NCBI RefSeq assembly: GCF_009857435.1
Contig: NZ_WWCK01000003.1
Location: forward strand, 124,001-188,000
DNA length: 64,000 nt
DNA from: Duganella rivi
GTDB lineage: Bacteria > Pseudomonadota > Gammaproteobacteria > Burkholderiales > Burkholderiaceae_D
Reading direction: 5' to 3'
In this document: positions 1 through 9,912 of the stretch, piece after piece
Layout: every line of letters begins with the position of its first letter
Position numbering within the stretch: the first letter of the stretch is position 1
The notes under the pieces: generated by a model
Database searches by the model: none
Told to the model about the DNA's origin: nothing
What the model saw: the letters and a program-made list of their open reading frames with translations, nothing else
Program-made: the position numbers and the translations under genes

Positions 1-2
1 GC

Positions 3-602
3 TTGTTCGACGACCTGCCGGAATCGCCGGACGAAATCATCTGCGGCGTGGACGAAGCGGGCCGCGGCCCCCTGGCCGGCCCGGTGTTCGCGGCCGCCGT
101 CATCCTCTGTCCAACGCGGCCGATCGAGGGCCTGCGCGATTCGAAAAAACTCAACGAAGCCAAGCGCGACATGCTGGCGCCGCTGATCAAGCAGCACGCC
201 GTGGCGTGGGCGATTGCCGAAGCCTCGGAAGAAGAAATCGACAAGCTGAATATTTTGCAGGCCTCCATGCTGGCCATGCGCCGCGCCGTGGAAGCGTTGA
301 AGACAGTGCCGACGCTGGCCCTGATCGACGGCAACCGCTGCCCGGTGATGAAGGTACAAAGCATCGCCATCGTCGGCGGCGACGACAAGGTGGAAGCCAT
401 TTCGGCCGCCTCCATCCTCGCCAAGACCGCGCGCGATGCGGCGCTGGTGACGCTGCATGCGAAGTATCCGCAGTACTGCTTCGACCAGCACAAAGGCTAC
501 GGCACCGCGCTGCACCTGGAGCGCCTGCGCGAGCATGGCCCTTCGCCGGTGCATCGCCGTTCGTTCGCGCCGGTGCGCGCGTTGCTGGAGGTGGGGCTGT
601 GA
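3..602 (+). CDS. rnhB: Ribonuclease HII (possibly 5'-incomplete)
   Basis: Cytoplasmic endonuclease that cuts the RNA strand of RNA/DNA hybrids and removes misincorporated ribonucleotides. The motif [13 protein letters not shown] near the N-terminus gives catalytic Asp17 and Glu18. LALIDGN (Asp109) and [16 protein letters not shown] (Asp127/128) supply the remaining acidic metal ligands. The 199 residues match the usual length of about 200. The only in-frame start is TTG at base 3, right at the window edge, so a start further upstream is possible. The stop overlaps the start of the methyltransferase gene by 4 bp, so the two are probably co-translated. Confidence 0.95.
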   Translation: MFDDLPESPDEIICGVDEAGRGPLAGPVFAAAVILCPTRPIEGLRDSKKLNEAKRDMLAPLIKQHAVAWAIAEASEEEIDKLNILQASMLAMRRAVEALKTVPTLALIDGNRCPVMKVQSIAIVGGDDKVEAISAASILAKTARDAALVTLHAKYPQYCFDQHKGYGTALHLERLREHGPSPVHRRSFAPVRALLEVGL

Positions 603-1384
603 AGACGATTACCTCGCGCGATAACGCGCAGTACAAAGAACTGGTCAAGCTGGCTGGCAGCCAGCAGGCGCGCCGCAAGGCCGGCCGCACGCTGCTGGAC
701 GGCGTGCACCTGTGCCAATCGTTCCTGCAATTGCGCGGTTTGCCGGAGCAGTGTGTGGTCAGCGAAAGCTCGCTGCAAAATCCTGAAGTGATGGACATCA
801 TCGGCCAGCTGGAAGCGCAGCACGCCCACGTGCTGGCGTTGCCTGATGCGCTGTACAACGGCATCAGCCAGGTGGAGCATGGCGTCGGCGTGATGTTCCT
901 GATCGCCACGCCGGAGCGCGCGGTGACGGCGCCAGTGAGCGTGTCGGCAGTGCTGCTCGACGGCGTTCAGGATCCCGGCAACGTCGGTTCGATCCTGCGC
1001 AGCGCGGCGGCGGCAGGGATCAAGCAAGTGTATTGCAGCGCCGGCACCGCGTTCTGCTGGTCGCCGAAAGTGCTGCGCGCCGCGATGGGCGCGCACTTCG
1101 TGCTCGATATTTTTGAAAACGTCGACCTGGCGGAATTGGTGCGCAGCGCCAAGGTGCAGACGCTGGCCACCAGCGGCTATGCCACCCAGCGCCTGTACGA
1201 CGTCGACCTGCGACCGCCAACCGCATGGCTGTTCGGCCACGAAGGGCAGGGCGTTGCGGATGATTTGCTGTCGATGGCCACGCACCAGGTGGTGATACCG
1301 CACCTTGGGCAGGTTGAGTCGCTGAACGTGGCGGCTTGCGCGGCAGTTTGCTTTTTCGAACAAGTAAGGCAGAATCAGGCGTAA
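599..1384 (+). CDS. SpoU/TrmH-family RNA 2'-O-methyltransferase
   Basis: SAM-dependent 2'-O-ribose methyltransferase of rRNA or tRNA; the exact target cannot be read from sequence. Residues about 1–90 form the substrate-binding domain typical of the RlmB/TrmH group (start [18 protein letters not shown]). The SPOUT domain follows with its three motifs: [28 protein letters not shown] and the C-terminal knot [15 protein letters not shown] chose the GTG at 599 because it overlaps the rnhB stop (GTGA) and is preceded by GGAGG at 587–591. That gives 261 residues; the open frame extends further upstream, but there it only shadows rnhB. Confidence 0.93.
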   Translation: MKTITSRDNAQYKELVKLAGSQQARRKAGRTLLDGVHLCQSFLQLRGLPEQCVVSESSLQNPEVMDIIGQLEAQHAHVLALPDALYNGISQVEHGVGVMFLIATPERAVTAPVSVSAVLLDGVQDPGNVGSILRSAAAAGIKQVYCSAGTAFCWSPKVLRAAMGAHFVLDIFENVDLAELVRSAKVQTLATSGYATQRLYDVDLRPPTAWLFGHEGQGVADDLLSMATHQVVIPHLGQVESLNVAACAAVCFFEQVRQNQA

Positions 1385-1414
1385 GCAAGGAATAAGCAAA
1401 CACTGGAGCCGTAC

Positions 1415-2614
1415 ATGGATATCGCGCAGTTGCATTTTCTGGTAGCCGAAGGGGATCAGGTTCAACGCCATGCGCTGGCCGATATCCTCGTCCACGTCGG
1501 CGTCGGACGGATCACGCAGGCGCCCGACGGCCACACCGCGCTGCGCCACTTCAGCGCCGGGATTACGCCGGCGGTGGACATCGCCATCATCGACCTGGCC
1601 TTGCCGGGCATGGATGCGCTGGAGCTGATACGCCGTCTGGGCGAAGCCAAGTCCCGTGCTGGTGTGATCGTGGTGGGCGCGCAAACCAATGCGGTCTTGT
1701 TCTCGGTCGAGACCATGGCCGATGCCTACGGCGTCAACGTGCTGGGTGCTATCGGCAAGCCGGTGATTGGCAGCCGTCTCGTGGCGCTCATCAACAACCA
1801 CCTGCAACCGGGCGAAGCGCGAGGCGCGCATGCGCAAGCGCCGCAGCTGTCGTTTGCCGAAGTGGGACAAGGCTTGCAGGCGCGCGAGTTCGATCCCTTC
1901 TTCCAACCGAAGATTGAGCTGGAGACTGGCCAGGTAAAAGGCCTGGAGATGTTTGCGCGCTGGCGCCATCCGCTGCATGGCGTGCTGGGACCGGCGTCGT
2001 TCATGCAGGCGCTGGAAGACAACCGGCGCGTAGACTTCCTCGATTGGACCATGATCGAAAAATCGGTGGCGGCTTGCCGCACCTTGCACGATCAGGGCGT
2101 GCCGATATCGGTGTCGATCAACGTCGACCAGAGCACGCTGGCGCATCCGCAATTCATGGAGCAGATCTCGGCGTGCCTGGAGCGGCACCGCATCATGGCC
2201 GACTACATCACCTTCGAGATGACCGAATCGGCGGTACTGAGCACCGACCCGCACTTCCTCGAACGGCTGCTACGCCTGCGCATGAAAGGCTTCGGCCTGG
2301 CGATTGACGATTACGGCACCGGGCGCAGCAACTTGCAGCTACTGGCGCGCATCCCATTCTCCGAATTGAAGATAGACCGTAGCTTCGTCGACGGCGCCTC
2401 CAAGCGCGCGGCGATAGGCATGGTGCTGCGTTCCTGCCTAAGTCTGGCGCGCAGCCTGGATCGAAAATCGGTGGCGGTCGGCGTCGAAACCAAGCAAGAC
2501 TGGGACTTCCTGCAAGGCCTGGGCTGCACCTATGCCCAGGGCTACTACATCGCCAAACCCATGCCGGTAGAAGACTTCCCGGGGTGGCTGTCCGACTGGC
2601 AGCACTTCTTCTAA
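1415..2614 (+). CDS. REC–EAL domain protein, probably a degenerate c-di-GMP phosphodiesterase
   Basis: 399 residues. An N-terminal receiver domain (about 1–130) has acidic residues 12/14, a phosphoacceptor candidate Asp60 in IIDLALPGMD and Lys115 in GAIGKP. A C-terminal EAL domain follows (about 150–390). Several c-di-GMP phosphodiesterase residues are present: Asn236, Glu268, the pair Asp298/Asp299 in AIDDYGTG, Lys319 and Glu358. The signature EAL is EMF (178–180), and the EGVET motif reads VGVET, so the catalytic glutamate is Val355. Known EAL enzymes need that glutamate, so I infer weak or no hydrolysis and possibly a c-di-GMP sensor role. It stands alone, convergent with ppsR. Confidence 0.9.
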   Translation: MDIAQLHFLVAEGDQVQRHALADILVHVGVGRITQAPDGHTALRHFSAGITPAVDIAIIDLALPGMDALELIRRLGEAKSRAGVIVVGAQTNAVLFSVETMADAYGVNVLGAIGKPVIGSRLVALINNHLQPGEARGAHAQAPQLSFAEVGQGLQAREFDPFFQPKIELETGQVKGLEMFARWRHPLHGVLGPASFMQALEDNRRVDFLDWTMIEKSVAACRTLHDQGVPISVSINVDQSTLAHPQFMEQISACLERHRIMADYITFEMTESAVLSTDPHFLERLLRLRMKGFGLAIDDYGTGRSNLQLLARIPFSELKIDRSFVDGASKRAAIGMVLRSCLSLARSLDRKSVAVGVETKQDWDFLQGLGCTYAQGYYIAKPMPVEDFPGWLSDWQHFF

Positions 2615-2664
2615 AAAAAAACCTACCCCATACGCTTTTGCCTCGACGCTGGCGTTACCACTTA

Positions 2665-2694
2665 AGGGTCAGACCCCGTACGGGGTCTGACCCT
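2665..2694. repeat. 30-bp perfect palindrome between convergent genes
   Basis: The half-site AGGGTCAGACCCC is mirrored exactly around a central GTAC. The palindrome lies between the 3' ends of the EAL gene and ppsR. GGGTCAGACCCC-type palindromes resemble REP elements mobilised by RAYT transposases. It could instead act as a bidirectional hairpin terminator, although there is no adjacent T-run. Only one copy is seen in this window. Confidence 0.6.
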
Positions 2695-2710
2695 GCGTGG
2701 CCGTGCGGGT

Positions 2711-3559
2711 TTAATACTCGCGGCGATCCGGCTTAATCTCCTGCAGAATAGTAGTGGAGATCTCCTCGATCGACTTAGTAGTCGAGGACAGCCAGCGGAT
2801 GCCTTCGCGTTTCATCATCAACTCGGCCTCGTTCACTTCATAGCGGCAGTTCTCCAAGGCCGCGTACTTGCTGCCGGCGCGACGTTCGTTGCGGATTTCG
2901 CTGAGGCGTTCCGGCGTGATCGTCAAACCGAAGATTTTATTTTTGAACTCGTACAAGGACGATGGCAGCTTGCCGCGTTCAAAATCATCCGGTATCAGCG
3001 GGTAGTTCGCCGCCTTGATCCCATACTGCATCGCCAAATACAAGCTAGTTGGCGTCTTGCCCGAGCGCGACACGCCCACCAGGATCACATCCGCCGACGA
3101 CAGATTCTTGTGCGACTGCCCGTCATCATGCGCCAGCGAGAAGTTGATCGCCTCGATCCGGTTCTTGTACTCCTCGCTGTCCACGATGTTGTGCGAGCGC
3201 CCAATCGTATGGGTGGACTTCACCTGCAACTCTTGTTCCAGCGGAGCAACAAACGTCTGGAACATGTCCATGTACATGCCCTTGCACTGACGAATGACGT
3301 CCGACAACTCGGTCTTGACCAGCGTGGAAAAGATGATCGGACGCTGACCATCAGTTGCAAACGCTTCGTTAATCTTGCGCACCGCGTCGTGCGCCTTGTC
3401 CAGCGTATCGATGAACGGCAGCCGCACCTGGCGGAAGCGCAGCTCGAACTGGGTCAGCACGGAGTGACCGAAGGTTTCAGCAGTAATACCGGTGCCGTCG
3501 GAGACAAAAAAGACGGTGCGGGCAGCGGAGGGCAGTGGTGGTCGTTGTTCTTGTGTCAT
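2711..3559 (-). CDS. ppsR: PEP synthetase regulatory protein (bifunctional kinase/pyrophosphorylase)
   Basis: DUF299-family enzyme that inactivates phosphoenolpyruvate synthase by ADP-dependent phosphorylation and reactivates it by phosphate-dependent removal of that group. The P-loop GVSRSGKT is at about residues 162–169, and the N-terminal [14 protein letters not shown] is characteristic. From the ATG at 3559 it has 282 residues, close to the E. coli protein (277). A TTG at 3592 would add 11 residues. Its target ppsA is divergently transcribed from the adjacent region, the usual arrangement in betaproteobacteria. Confidence 0.95.
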   Translation of the reverse strand: MTQEQRPPLPSAARTVFFVSDGTGITAETFGHSVLTQFELRFRQVRLPFIDTLDKAHDAVRKINEAFATDGQRPIIFSTLVKTELSDVIRQCKGMYMDMFQTFVAPLEQELQVKSTHTIGRSHNIVDSEEYKNRIEAINFSLAHDDGQSHKNLSSADVILVGVSRSGKTPTSLYLAMQYGIKAANYPLIPDDFERGKLPSSLYEFKNKIFGLTITPERLSEIRNERRAGSKYAALENCRYEVNEAELMMKREGIRWLSSTTKSIEEISTTILQEIKPDRREY

Positions 3560-3710
3560 GTAGAGGAGGCTATCGGTATTGTGAATCGTCAATTCGCTGC
3601 GCAGGCTGTAGAATGATTGCCATAGTTAGATTGTGCTGCACGACGAACAGAATAACAAGAAACAAGTCTGCGCCTCGCTGGAAGATTTCTATCATCAAAA
3701 AGGTGTAATT

Positions 3711-6140
3711 ATGTCCAACGCAGCATTGAAGGAGCAAAACAACGAAGCAGTCTACGTTGCCTCGTTTGAACACTTGCGAATGACGGATGTTGAATCCGTC
3801 GGCGGCAAGAACGCCTCACTCGGCGAAATGATCAGCCAATTGGCCGGCGCCGGTGTGCGCGTGCCAGGCGGCTTCGCCACCACGGCGCAAGCCTTCCGCG
3901 ACTTCCTGTCGTACAGCGAGGCAGGCGGCAAGTCGCTGGCCGACCGCATCGCTGACCGCCTCGCCGATTTGAATATCGACGACGTGCGCTCGCTGGCGCA
4001 AGCCGGCGCGGAGATCCGCCAGTGGATCATCGACACGCCATTCCAGCCGCGTCTCGAAGCTGAAATCAAGACCTTCTATGAACAACTGGTGACCGATTCG
4101 TCGACCGAAGTATCGTTCGCCGTGCGCTCGTCGGCGACTGCGGAAGACTTGCCGGATGCATCGTTCGCCGGCCAGCAAGAGACCTTCCTGAACGTGGTCG
4201 GCATCGAGAATGTGCTGGACGCGATGAAGCATGTGTTCGCATCGCTGTACAACGACCGCGCGATTTCGTACCGCGTGCACAAAGGCTTTACCCACGCCGA
4301 AGTGGCGTTGTCGGCTGGCGTGCAGCGCATGGTCCGTTCCGATCTGGGCGCGGCTGGCGTGATGTTCACCATCGACACCGAGTCCGGCTTCAAGGACGTG
4401 GTGTTCGTGACCTCCAGCTATGGCCTCGGCGAGACCGTGGTGCAGGGCGCGGTCAACCCGGATGAGTTCTACGTCCACAAGCCGATGCTGGAGAAGGGCA
4501 AGTCGCCTGTTATCCGCCGCAACATCGGCTCGAAACTGATCAAGATGGAATTCACTGCGGAAGCCAAGGCTGGCCGCTCGGTGAAGACGGTTGACGTTCC
4601 GGTCGAACTGCGCAACCGCTACTCGCTGAACGATCAGGAAGTGGTGGAGCTGGCCAAGTACGCCGTCATCATCGAAAACCACTACGGCCGTCCGATGGAC
4701 ATCGAGTGGGGCAAGGATGGCCGCGACGGTAAGCTGTACATCCTGCAAGCGCGTCCTGAGACCGTGAAGTCGCAGCAGAAAACCACCGACGTGCAGCAGC
4801 GCTTCAAGCTGAAGTCGAGCGGCACGGTGCTGGCCTCGGGCCGCGCGATCGGCCAGAAGATCGGCGCCGGCCCTGTGCGCGTGATTCACGATCCATCGGA
4901 AATGGAACGCGTGCAGCCGGGCGACGTGCTGGTCGCCGATATGACCGACCCTAACTGGGAACCGGTGATGAAGCGTGCTTCGGCCATCGTCACCAACCGC
5001 GGCGGCCGCACCTGCCACGCAGCGATTATCGCGCGTGAACTGGGCGTGCCTGCGGTGGTGGGCTGCGGCGACGCGACCGACGTGCTGAAAGACGGCACCT
5101 TCGTGACCGTGTCCTGCGCTGAAGGCGACGAAGGTCGTATCTACGACGGTCTGCTGGAAACCGAAGTATCGGAAGTGCAGCGCGGCGAACTGCCTAAGCT
5201 GCCGACCAAGATCATGCTGAACGTGGGTAACCCGCAGTTGGCGTTCGACTTCCAGGCCGTGCCTAACGCCGGCGTGGGTCTGGCCCGTCTTGAGTTCATC
5301 ATCAACAACAACATCGGCGTGCACCCGAAAGCGATTCTGGAATACCCGAACATCGATGCCGACTTGAAGAAAGCAGTGGAGTCGGTCGCGCGCGGCCACG
5401 CTTCGCCTCGCGCCTTCTACGTCGACAAGCTGGCCGAAGGTATCGCCACCATCGCCGCTGCGTTCTGGCCGAAACCAGTGATCGTGCGCCTGTCGGACTT
5501 CAAGTCCAACGAGTACAAGAAGCTGATCGGCGGTTCGCGCTACGAGCCGGATGAAGAAAACCCGATGCTGGGCTTCCGCGGCGCGGCACGCTACCTGGCG
5601 GACGATTTCGCCGGCGCATTCGAAATGGAATGCGCTGCGATGAAGCGCGTGCGTAACGATATGGGTCTGACCAACGTTGAGATCATGGTGCCGTTCGTGC
5701 GTACGCTGGGCCAAGCTGAGAAGGTCGTGAACCTGCTGGGCAAAAACGGTCTGGTACGCGGCGAAAATGGTCTGCGTCTGATCATGATGTGCGAAGTGCC
5801 GTCGAATGCGATTCTGGCGGAGCGCTTCCTCGAACACTTCGACGGCTTCTCGATCGGTTCCAACGACTTGACCCAGCTGACGCTGGGCCTCGACCGCGAT
5901 TCCGGCATGGCGCTGCTGGCGGCCGATTTCGACGAGCGCGACGACGCGGTGAAAGCCCTGCTGTCGCAAGCGATCAAGGCCTGCCGCGCGCAGGGCAAGT
6001 ACATTGGTATTTGCGGCCAAGGTCCATCGGACCACCCGGACTTTGCGGCGTGGCTGATGGAGCAGGGCATCGAGTCGATGTCGCTGAACCCGGATTCGGT
6101 GATCGACACCTGGCAGAAACTGGCCAGCTTGCAGAAGTAA
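3711..6140 (+). CDS. ppsA: Phosphoenolpyruvate synthase
   Basis: Converts pyruvate, ATP and water to PEP, AMP and phosphate for gluconeogenesis. 809 residues, standard length. The N-terminal ATP-binding domain opens with [12 protein letters not shown]. The swivelling phosphohistidine domain contains [15 protein letters not shown] with the phosphorylated His at about residue 436. The C-terminal TIM-barrel ends with [16 protein letters not shown], including the catalytic Cys. The ATG at 3711 is preceded by AAGGTG; an upstream TTG at 3633 lies in the ppsR–ppsA intergenic region and is unlikely. Activity is presumably set by the divergent ppsR. Confidence 0.97.
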   Translation: MSNAALKEQNNEAVYVASFEHLRMTDVESVGGKNASLGEMISQLAGAGVRVPGGFATTAQAFRDFLSYSEAGGKSLADRIADRLADLNIDDVRSLAQAGAEIRQWIIDTPFQPRLEAEIKTFYEQLVTDSSTEVSFAVRSSATAEDLPDASFAGQQETFLNVVGIENVLDAMKHVFASLYNDRAISYRVHKGFTHAEVALSAGVQRMVRSDLGAAGVMFTIDTESGFKDVVFVTSSYGLGETVVQGAVNPDEFYVHKPMLEKGKSPVIRRNIGSKLIKMEFTAEAKAGRSVKTVDVPVELRNRYSLNDQEVVELAKYAVIIENHYGRPMDIEWGKDGRDGKLYILQARPETVKSQQKTTDVQQRFKLKSSGTVLASGRAIGQKIGAGPVRVIHDPSEMERVQPGDVLVADMTDPNWEPVMKRASAIVTNRGGRTCHAAIIARELGVPAVVGCGDATDVLKDGTFVTVSCAEGDEGRIYDGLLETEVSEVQRGELPKLPTKIMLNVGNPQLAFDFQAVPNAGVGLARLEFIINNNIGVHPKAILEYPNIDADLKKAVESVARGHASPRAFYVDKLAEGIATIAAAFWPKPVIVRLSDFKSNEYKKLIGGSRYEPDEENPMLGFRGAARYLADDFAGAFEMECAAMKRVRNDMGLTNVEIMVPFVRTLGQAEKVVNLLGKNGLVRGENGLRLIMMCEVPSNAILAERFLEHFDGFSIGSNDLTQLTLGLDRDSGMALLAADFDERDDAVKALLSQAIKACRAQGKYIGICGQGPSDHPDFAAWLMEQGIESMSLNPDSVIDTWQKLASLQK

Positions 6141-6230
6141 TTGAAGTTATTGACGTAGGCTGAAAATGGTATAGACTGGAGTTATCGAATTTAGTAGTAA
6201 AAAACTCTATCAATACCATCTGTCAGCAGC

Positions 6231-6271
6231 AAAAAACCCTCGCCGCCCATGTTGGGAAGCGGGGGTTTTTT
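6231..6271 (+). terminator. Rho-independent terminator after ppsA
   Basis: The stem CCCTCGC (6237–6243) pairs with GCGGGGG (6259–6265), with one G:U, and is followed directly by six T. It is placed 90 bp after the ppsA stop and just before the NfeD gene. Confidence 0.8.
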
Positions 6272-6290
6272 CATTTGAAAGGAGCGCATC

Positions 6291-6713
6291 ATGGCTGATT
6301 GGAGCTACTGGCTGGCGGCTGCCGGCGTGGTTGTGATTCTCGAACTGTTCAGCGGGACGTTCTACCTGCTGATGATCGCCATCGGGCTGGCGGCCGGCAG
6401 TGCTGCGGCGTTGCTGGGTCTGGGCGAAGCGGTGCAATTGCTGGTGGCCGCTGTGGTTGGCGTGGCCGCCACCGTGGCCTTGCGCCGCAGCCGGTATGGC
6501 CTCACGCAGCAGCGCGTGCAGGCCGAGCGCGATCCGAACGTGAACCTTGATATCGGCCAGACCGTGCATGTGCCGGCGTGGCAGGATAACGCAGCGCGCG
6601 TGATGTATCGCGGCGCGCTGTGGGATGTGGAGTTAGCTCCTGGCGTGAGCGCCACGCCGGGCCAATTCGTCATCCGCGAAGTACGCGGCAGCCGCCTGAT
6701 CGTGGCCGCCTAA
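6291..6713 (+). CDS. NfeD-family membrane protein
   Basis: 140 residues. Two or three hydrophobic segments (about 5–70) are followed by a soluble OB-fold-like domain with the family features VNLDIGQTVHVPAW and ARVMYRGALWDVEL. NfeD-like proteins sit next to SPFH/band-7 proteins and are thought to act with them in membrane microdomain organisation. The SPFH gene follows 21 bp downstream here. The ATG has a good AAAGGAG site at 6277–6283. The exact role is unknown. Confidence 0.92.
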   Translation: MADWSYWLAAAGVVVILELFSGTFYLLMIAIGLAAGSAAALLGLGEAVQLLVAAVVGVAATVALRRSRYGLTQQRVQAERDPNVNLDIGQTVHVPAWQDNAARVMYRGALWDVELAPGVSATPGQFVIREVRGSRLIVAA

Positions 6714-6734
6714 GATTAATCAACGGAGATTTAC

Positions 6735-7685
6735 ATGGACATCAGCATAGGTAACGTCACCTTCATTCTGTTTATTCTGGCGATTGTGTTTGTTTTCAAA
6801 ACCATCAACGTGGTGCCGCAGCAGCACGCGTGGGTGGTGGAGCGGCTTGGTAAATATCATGCGACGCTGGGGCCGGGCCTCAACATCGTGATTCCGTTTG
6901 TGGACCGCATCTCGTACAAGCACGTGCTGAAAGAGATCCCGCTCGACGTGCCGCCGCAGGTTTGCATCACCAAGGACAATACACAGTTGCAGGTGGACGG
7001 CATCCTGTACTTCCAGATCACAGACGCGATGCGCGCGTCGTACGGTTCATCCAACTACATCGCCGCGATTACGCAGCTGGCGCAAACCACGCTGCGTTCG
7101 GTGATCGGCCGCATGGAGCTGGACAAAACGTTTGAAGAGCGTGAGCACATCAACACCGCCATCGTGAACGCGATCGACGAATCGGCCGCCAACTGGGGCG
7201 TGAAGGTGCTGCGTTACGAGATCAAGGATTTGACGCCGCCGAAAGAAATCCTGCACGCGATGCAGGCGCAGATCACGGCCGAGCGTGAGAAGCGCGCGCT
7301 GATCGCCGCGTCCGAAGGCCGCAAGCAAGAGCAGATCAACATCGCCAGCGGCGAGCGTGAGGCCCAGATCGCGCGCTCCGAAGGTGACAAGCAAGCGGCC
7401 ATCAACCGCGCGCAAGGCCAAGCTGCGGCGATCGTGGCGCTGGCGGAAGCGAATGCAGCGGCACTGCGCCAAGTCGGTGCGGCGCTGCAAGAGCCGGGCG
7501 GCGAGGATGCGATGAACTTGAAAGTGGCCGAGCAGTACGTTGGCGCGTTCAGCCAGCTGGCGAAGACCAACAACTCGGTCATCATCCCGGCAAACCTTGG
7601 CGATATGAGCGGGTTGATTGCTACTGCCATGCAGGTGGTCAAATCGCAGAAGGATGCGCCTTTGATCAAGCCAGTTAAAGCTTAA
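6735..7685 (+). CDS. SPFH/band 7 (slipin/QmcA-like) membrane protein
   Basis: 316 residues. An N-terminal membrane anchor (about 5–22) leads into an SPFH domain (VVERLGKYHATLGPGLNIVIPF) and a long charged alpha-helical stretch (about 170–245) rich in AEREKRA and SEGRKQEQI, typical of stomatin/QmcA proteins. These oligomerise on the inner membrane and influence membrane proteases and lipid microdomains. It follows the NfeD gene in a likely operon, with GGAG ahead of the ATG. Confidence 0.93.
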   Translation: MDISIGNVTFILFILAIVFVFKTINVVPQQHAWVVERLGKYHATLGPGLNIVIPFVDRISYKHVLKEIPLDVPPQVCITKDNTQLQVDGILYFQITDAMRASYGSSNYIAAITQLAQTTLRSVIGRMELDKTFEEREHINTAIVNAIDESAANWGVKVLRYEIKDLTPPKEILHAMQAQITAEREKRALIAASEGRKQEQINIASGEREAQIARSEGDKQAAINRAQGQAAAIVALAEANAAALRQVGAALQEPGGEDAMNLKVAEQYVGAFSQLAKTNNSVIIPANLGDMSGLIATAMQVVKSQKDAPLIKPVKA

Positions 7686-7694
7686 AGGAGAGAT

Positions 7695-8549
7695 ATGCCT
7701 TCAGTGATATCGCCGGGGCCGTGGTCTAAAGAGGAACGAAATTTTCAACTTGCCTTCGTGGTGTTCTCCGGCCTCTCTGTGTTGTCCGGCACGGTCGCGA
7801 TGATGGCAACTGGCGGGGCGCCGGGCTTGTGGTTGCGTAATCCCGTGATGTGGGGCGTGACATTGATGCTGTGCGTGGGACTGCGCCGGCTTCACATGCC
7901 TCCACCATGGGTAGTAATAGCGATTGTTAGCCTTCTCGCGCTGAGCTTATTGGTGGGGCCAGATCAGGCAGGCGTGCATCGTTGGCTCGCCGTTGGCCCT
8001 GTGCAGTTGAACGTTGCTGCGCTCGTGATTCCCCTCGGTCTGCTGCTGGCGGATCGAGGAGTCCGGCATGCCGGGCAGCCCAGATATGCGATTGCGGTGC
8101 TTGCAATCGCAATGATCTTGGCGTGGCAGCCGGATATGTCGCAGCTGAGCGCCTTGATTGCTGCGCTCTTGATCTGGGCCATTGCGCGGCGTAGCGTGCA
8201 GTCGCTGCTCTGGGTGGCGCCAATGGCATTGCTTGCTTTGTTCTTCTGCGCTGGCAGGCCTGATCCGCTTGAGCCAGTTCCTCATGTGGAGGGGATTTTT
8301 CATCTGGCTGCAGAGGTTTCACCCATGCTGGCTTTCTGTGGTGGGCTCTGCCTGTTGCTTACTGCCCTAAGTCCGCTGGCTCTAGCGAATGATCTGAACA
8401 GACGTCCGGTGGCGGCTGGGTTGACGGCGTATTTTTTAGTATCCGGCTTTGCCTGGTTGTTTGGTGCGTTTCCGGTGCCGCTTGCAGGCTATGGCATCAG
8501 CTTCATACTGGGCTGGCTGATCGGCGCAACGGCTCTGTTGATGAAGTAG
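7695..8549 (+). CDS. Short, divergent SEDS-like (FtsW/RodA-related) membrane protein
   Basis: A 284-residue polytopic membrane protein with about eight hydrophobic segments. Three stretches line up in order with the SEDS peptidoglycan glycosyltransferases. GVHRWLAVGPVQLN resembles the GAkRWl.lG.f.iQPSE motif. AWQPDMSQ resembles LLQPDfGtA. PHVEGIFHLAAEV resembles P..HTDFIFavlaEE. The catalytic Asp of TDFIF would be Glu, and the QPSE motif is degenerate. SEDS proteins are normally about 370–420 residues, so this is a shortened relative that may have lost or changed activity. It follows the SPFH gene by 9 bp with AAAGGAG at its start, so it is likely co-transcribed. The family call is my inference from motif order. 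Confidence 0.6.
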   Translation: MPSVISPGPWSKEERNFQLAFVVFSGLSVLSGTVAMMATGGAPGLWLRNPVMWGVTLMLCVGLRRLHMPPPWVVIAIVSLLALSLLVGPDQAGVHRWLAVGPVQLNVAALVIPLGLLLADRGVRHAGQPRYAIAVLAIAMILAWQPDMSQLSALIAALLIWAIARRSVQSLLWVAPMALLALFFCAGRPDPLEPVPHVEGIFHLAAEVSPMLAFCGGLCLLLTALSPLALANDLNRRPVAAGLTAYFLVSGFAWLFGAFPVPLAGYGISFILGWLIGATALLMK

Positions 8550-8609
8550 TACCCACGTTGGGAAGGCCGCTGCGGCGGTGCGTTAAAAAAAAATTAAAAA
8601 GAAATTCTC

Positions 8610-9776
8610 ATGATGCATTCTGATTCGTCCTCCCGTCTTGTTGGGCTGGACACCTTGCGCGCACTCGCCATTGCACTGGTGCTGATGTCCCACTACAACG
8701 GCTTTGTCAGGCAGGCGCCGGGCTTTGGCGCTCTCGGTAGCATAGGGTGGGCTGGCGTCGATTTGTTTTTCGTGCTGAGCGGCTACCTGATCGGCAACCA
8801 GCTTCTGGCGCCCTTGTCCCGTGGCGAGAGTCTAGACTTACGGATTTTTTTTGCGCGCCGACTGCTGCGCACACTTCCAAACTATTATGTAGTACTCGCC
8901 ATCTACCTGTTACTGCGCGACAGTCCAATTGCAGGCAAGACCATGTCGCCGGTTTGGCGCTTCCTCACTTTCACCCAGAATTTCGGCATGCATTATGGGG
9001 AGACCTTTACACACTCATGGTCGCTGTGCATTGAGGAACAGTTCTACCTGGTACTGCCGTTGGCGCTCATTGCTCTAGTCCGGCGCAAGCGCTCTCCGTG
9101 GCTTCTGTGGTGCGCCTTGATCGCCGCCATCGCAGCGGGCATGACGGCACGCGGCATTGCCTTCATGGATGGAAAGGATGTGTTCGCGGCGCCAGTGTAC
9201 TACTCGAGCTTTTGCCGCTTCGACGAATTATTGCCGGGTGTAGCCATTGCCTTGCTGAAGAATTTCCATCCCATCGCGTTCGCGCGCCTGCTTCGCTATG
9301 GGAACGCGTTGTTGGTGGCCGGCCTTGCCAGTGCCGCAGCCGTGCTGTACGGAGTGATGAACGAAGCACCTAACGCCTTCCTCGCATCCACCTTCGGCTT
9401 TTCGCTGGTCGCCGCAAGTTTCGCGCTGCTGACCTGCTCGGCGCTTAGCCCGTCGTCGCTGCTAAACCGGCTTCGCATTCCCGGCGCCGCGAGCTTGGCG
9501 CTGTGGTCATACGCCGTGTACCTGGTACACAAGCCGATCTTTATGGCCCTGCGCCCTGAATTCCAGAGACTGGGCATCGATACTAGCGCGCCACTGACCA
9601 TTGTAATGGTCATGGCGGTTGGCATTGCGGGCGGTTGGCTGCTGTACCTGTTGGTAGAGCGACCGTTCATGCAACTACGGGCACGCTACTACCCAACGAG
9701 CGGAAGAAAGACGCATGGTTCCACTACCTCCGCCGCAGTCGGTGGGGGAATAGGCGATGAACTCTCTAAGCGCTAA
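8610..9776 (+). CDS. Acyltransferase 3 family membrane protein
   Basis: 388 residues with about ten hydrophobic segments. The start RLVGLDTLRALAIALVLMSHY contains the catalytic-type His of the acyltransferase-3 (OafA/WecH) family, and VDLFFVLSGYLIG is the second hallmark. Such proteins transfer acetyl or other acyl groups from the cytoplasm to extracytoplasmic glycans such as O-antigen, exopolysaccharide or peptidoglycan. The substrate is not evident. The ribosome site is poor (A-rich, no clear SD), and a second ATG lies directly after the first. Confidence 0.9.
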   Translation: MMHSDSSSRLVGLDTLRALAIALVLMSHYNGFVRQAPGFGALGSIGWAGVDLFFVLSGYLIGNQLLAPLSRGESLDLRIFFARRLLRTLPNYYVVLAIYLLLRDSPIAGKTMSPVWRFLTFTQNFGMHYGETFTHSWSLCIEEQFYLVLPLALIALVRRKRSPWLLWCALIAAIAAGMTARGIAFMDGKDVFAAPVYYSSFCRFDELLPGVAIALLKNFHPIAFARLLRYGNALLVAGLASAAAVLYGVMNEAPNAFLASTFGFSLVAASFALLTCSALSPSSLLNRLRIPGAASLALWSYAVYLVHKPIFMALRPEFQRLGIDTSAPLTIVMVMAVGIAGGWLLYLLVERPFMQLRARYYPTSGRKTHGSTTSAAVGGGIGDELSKR

Positions 9777-9870
9777 ATAGACCATAGACCCGGACGGTCT
9801 CAGCCTAGCGTGAGAATGCGTGAGTTTTACAGATTAGCAAGCTGCTATTCTGAATGGCGTTGGCCGTGTT

Positions 9871-9886
9871 CGGCCACAAGCGGACC
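9871..9886 (+). repeat. Orphan-island element, copy 1
   Basis: CGGCCACAAGCGGACC, located just upstream of the first small orphan gene. It matches the consensus CGGCCAnAAGCGG shared by seven intergenic sites between 9.87 and 14.64 kb. Confidence 0.7.
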
Positions 9887-9912
9887 TTTCCATATACGTG
9901 AGAATTAAACCA

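Noticed and set aside
3816-6035. 739-codon antisense frame within ppsA
   Set aside because: GC-rich third-position shadow of a well-identified gene; His/Arg/Gln-rich with no family features.
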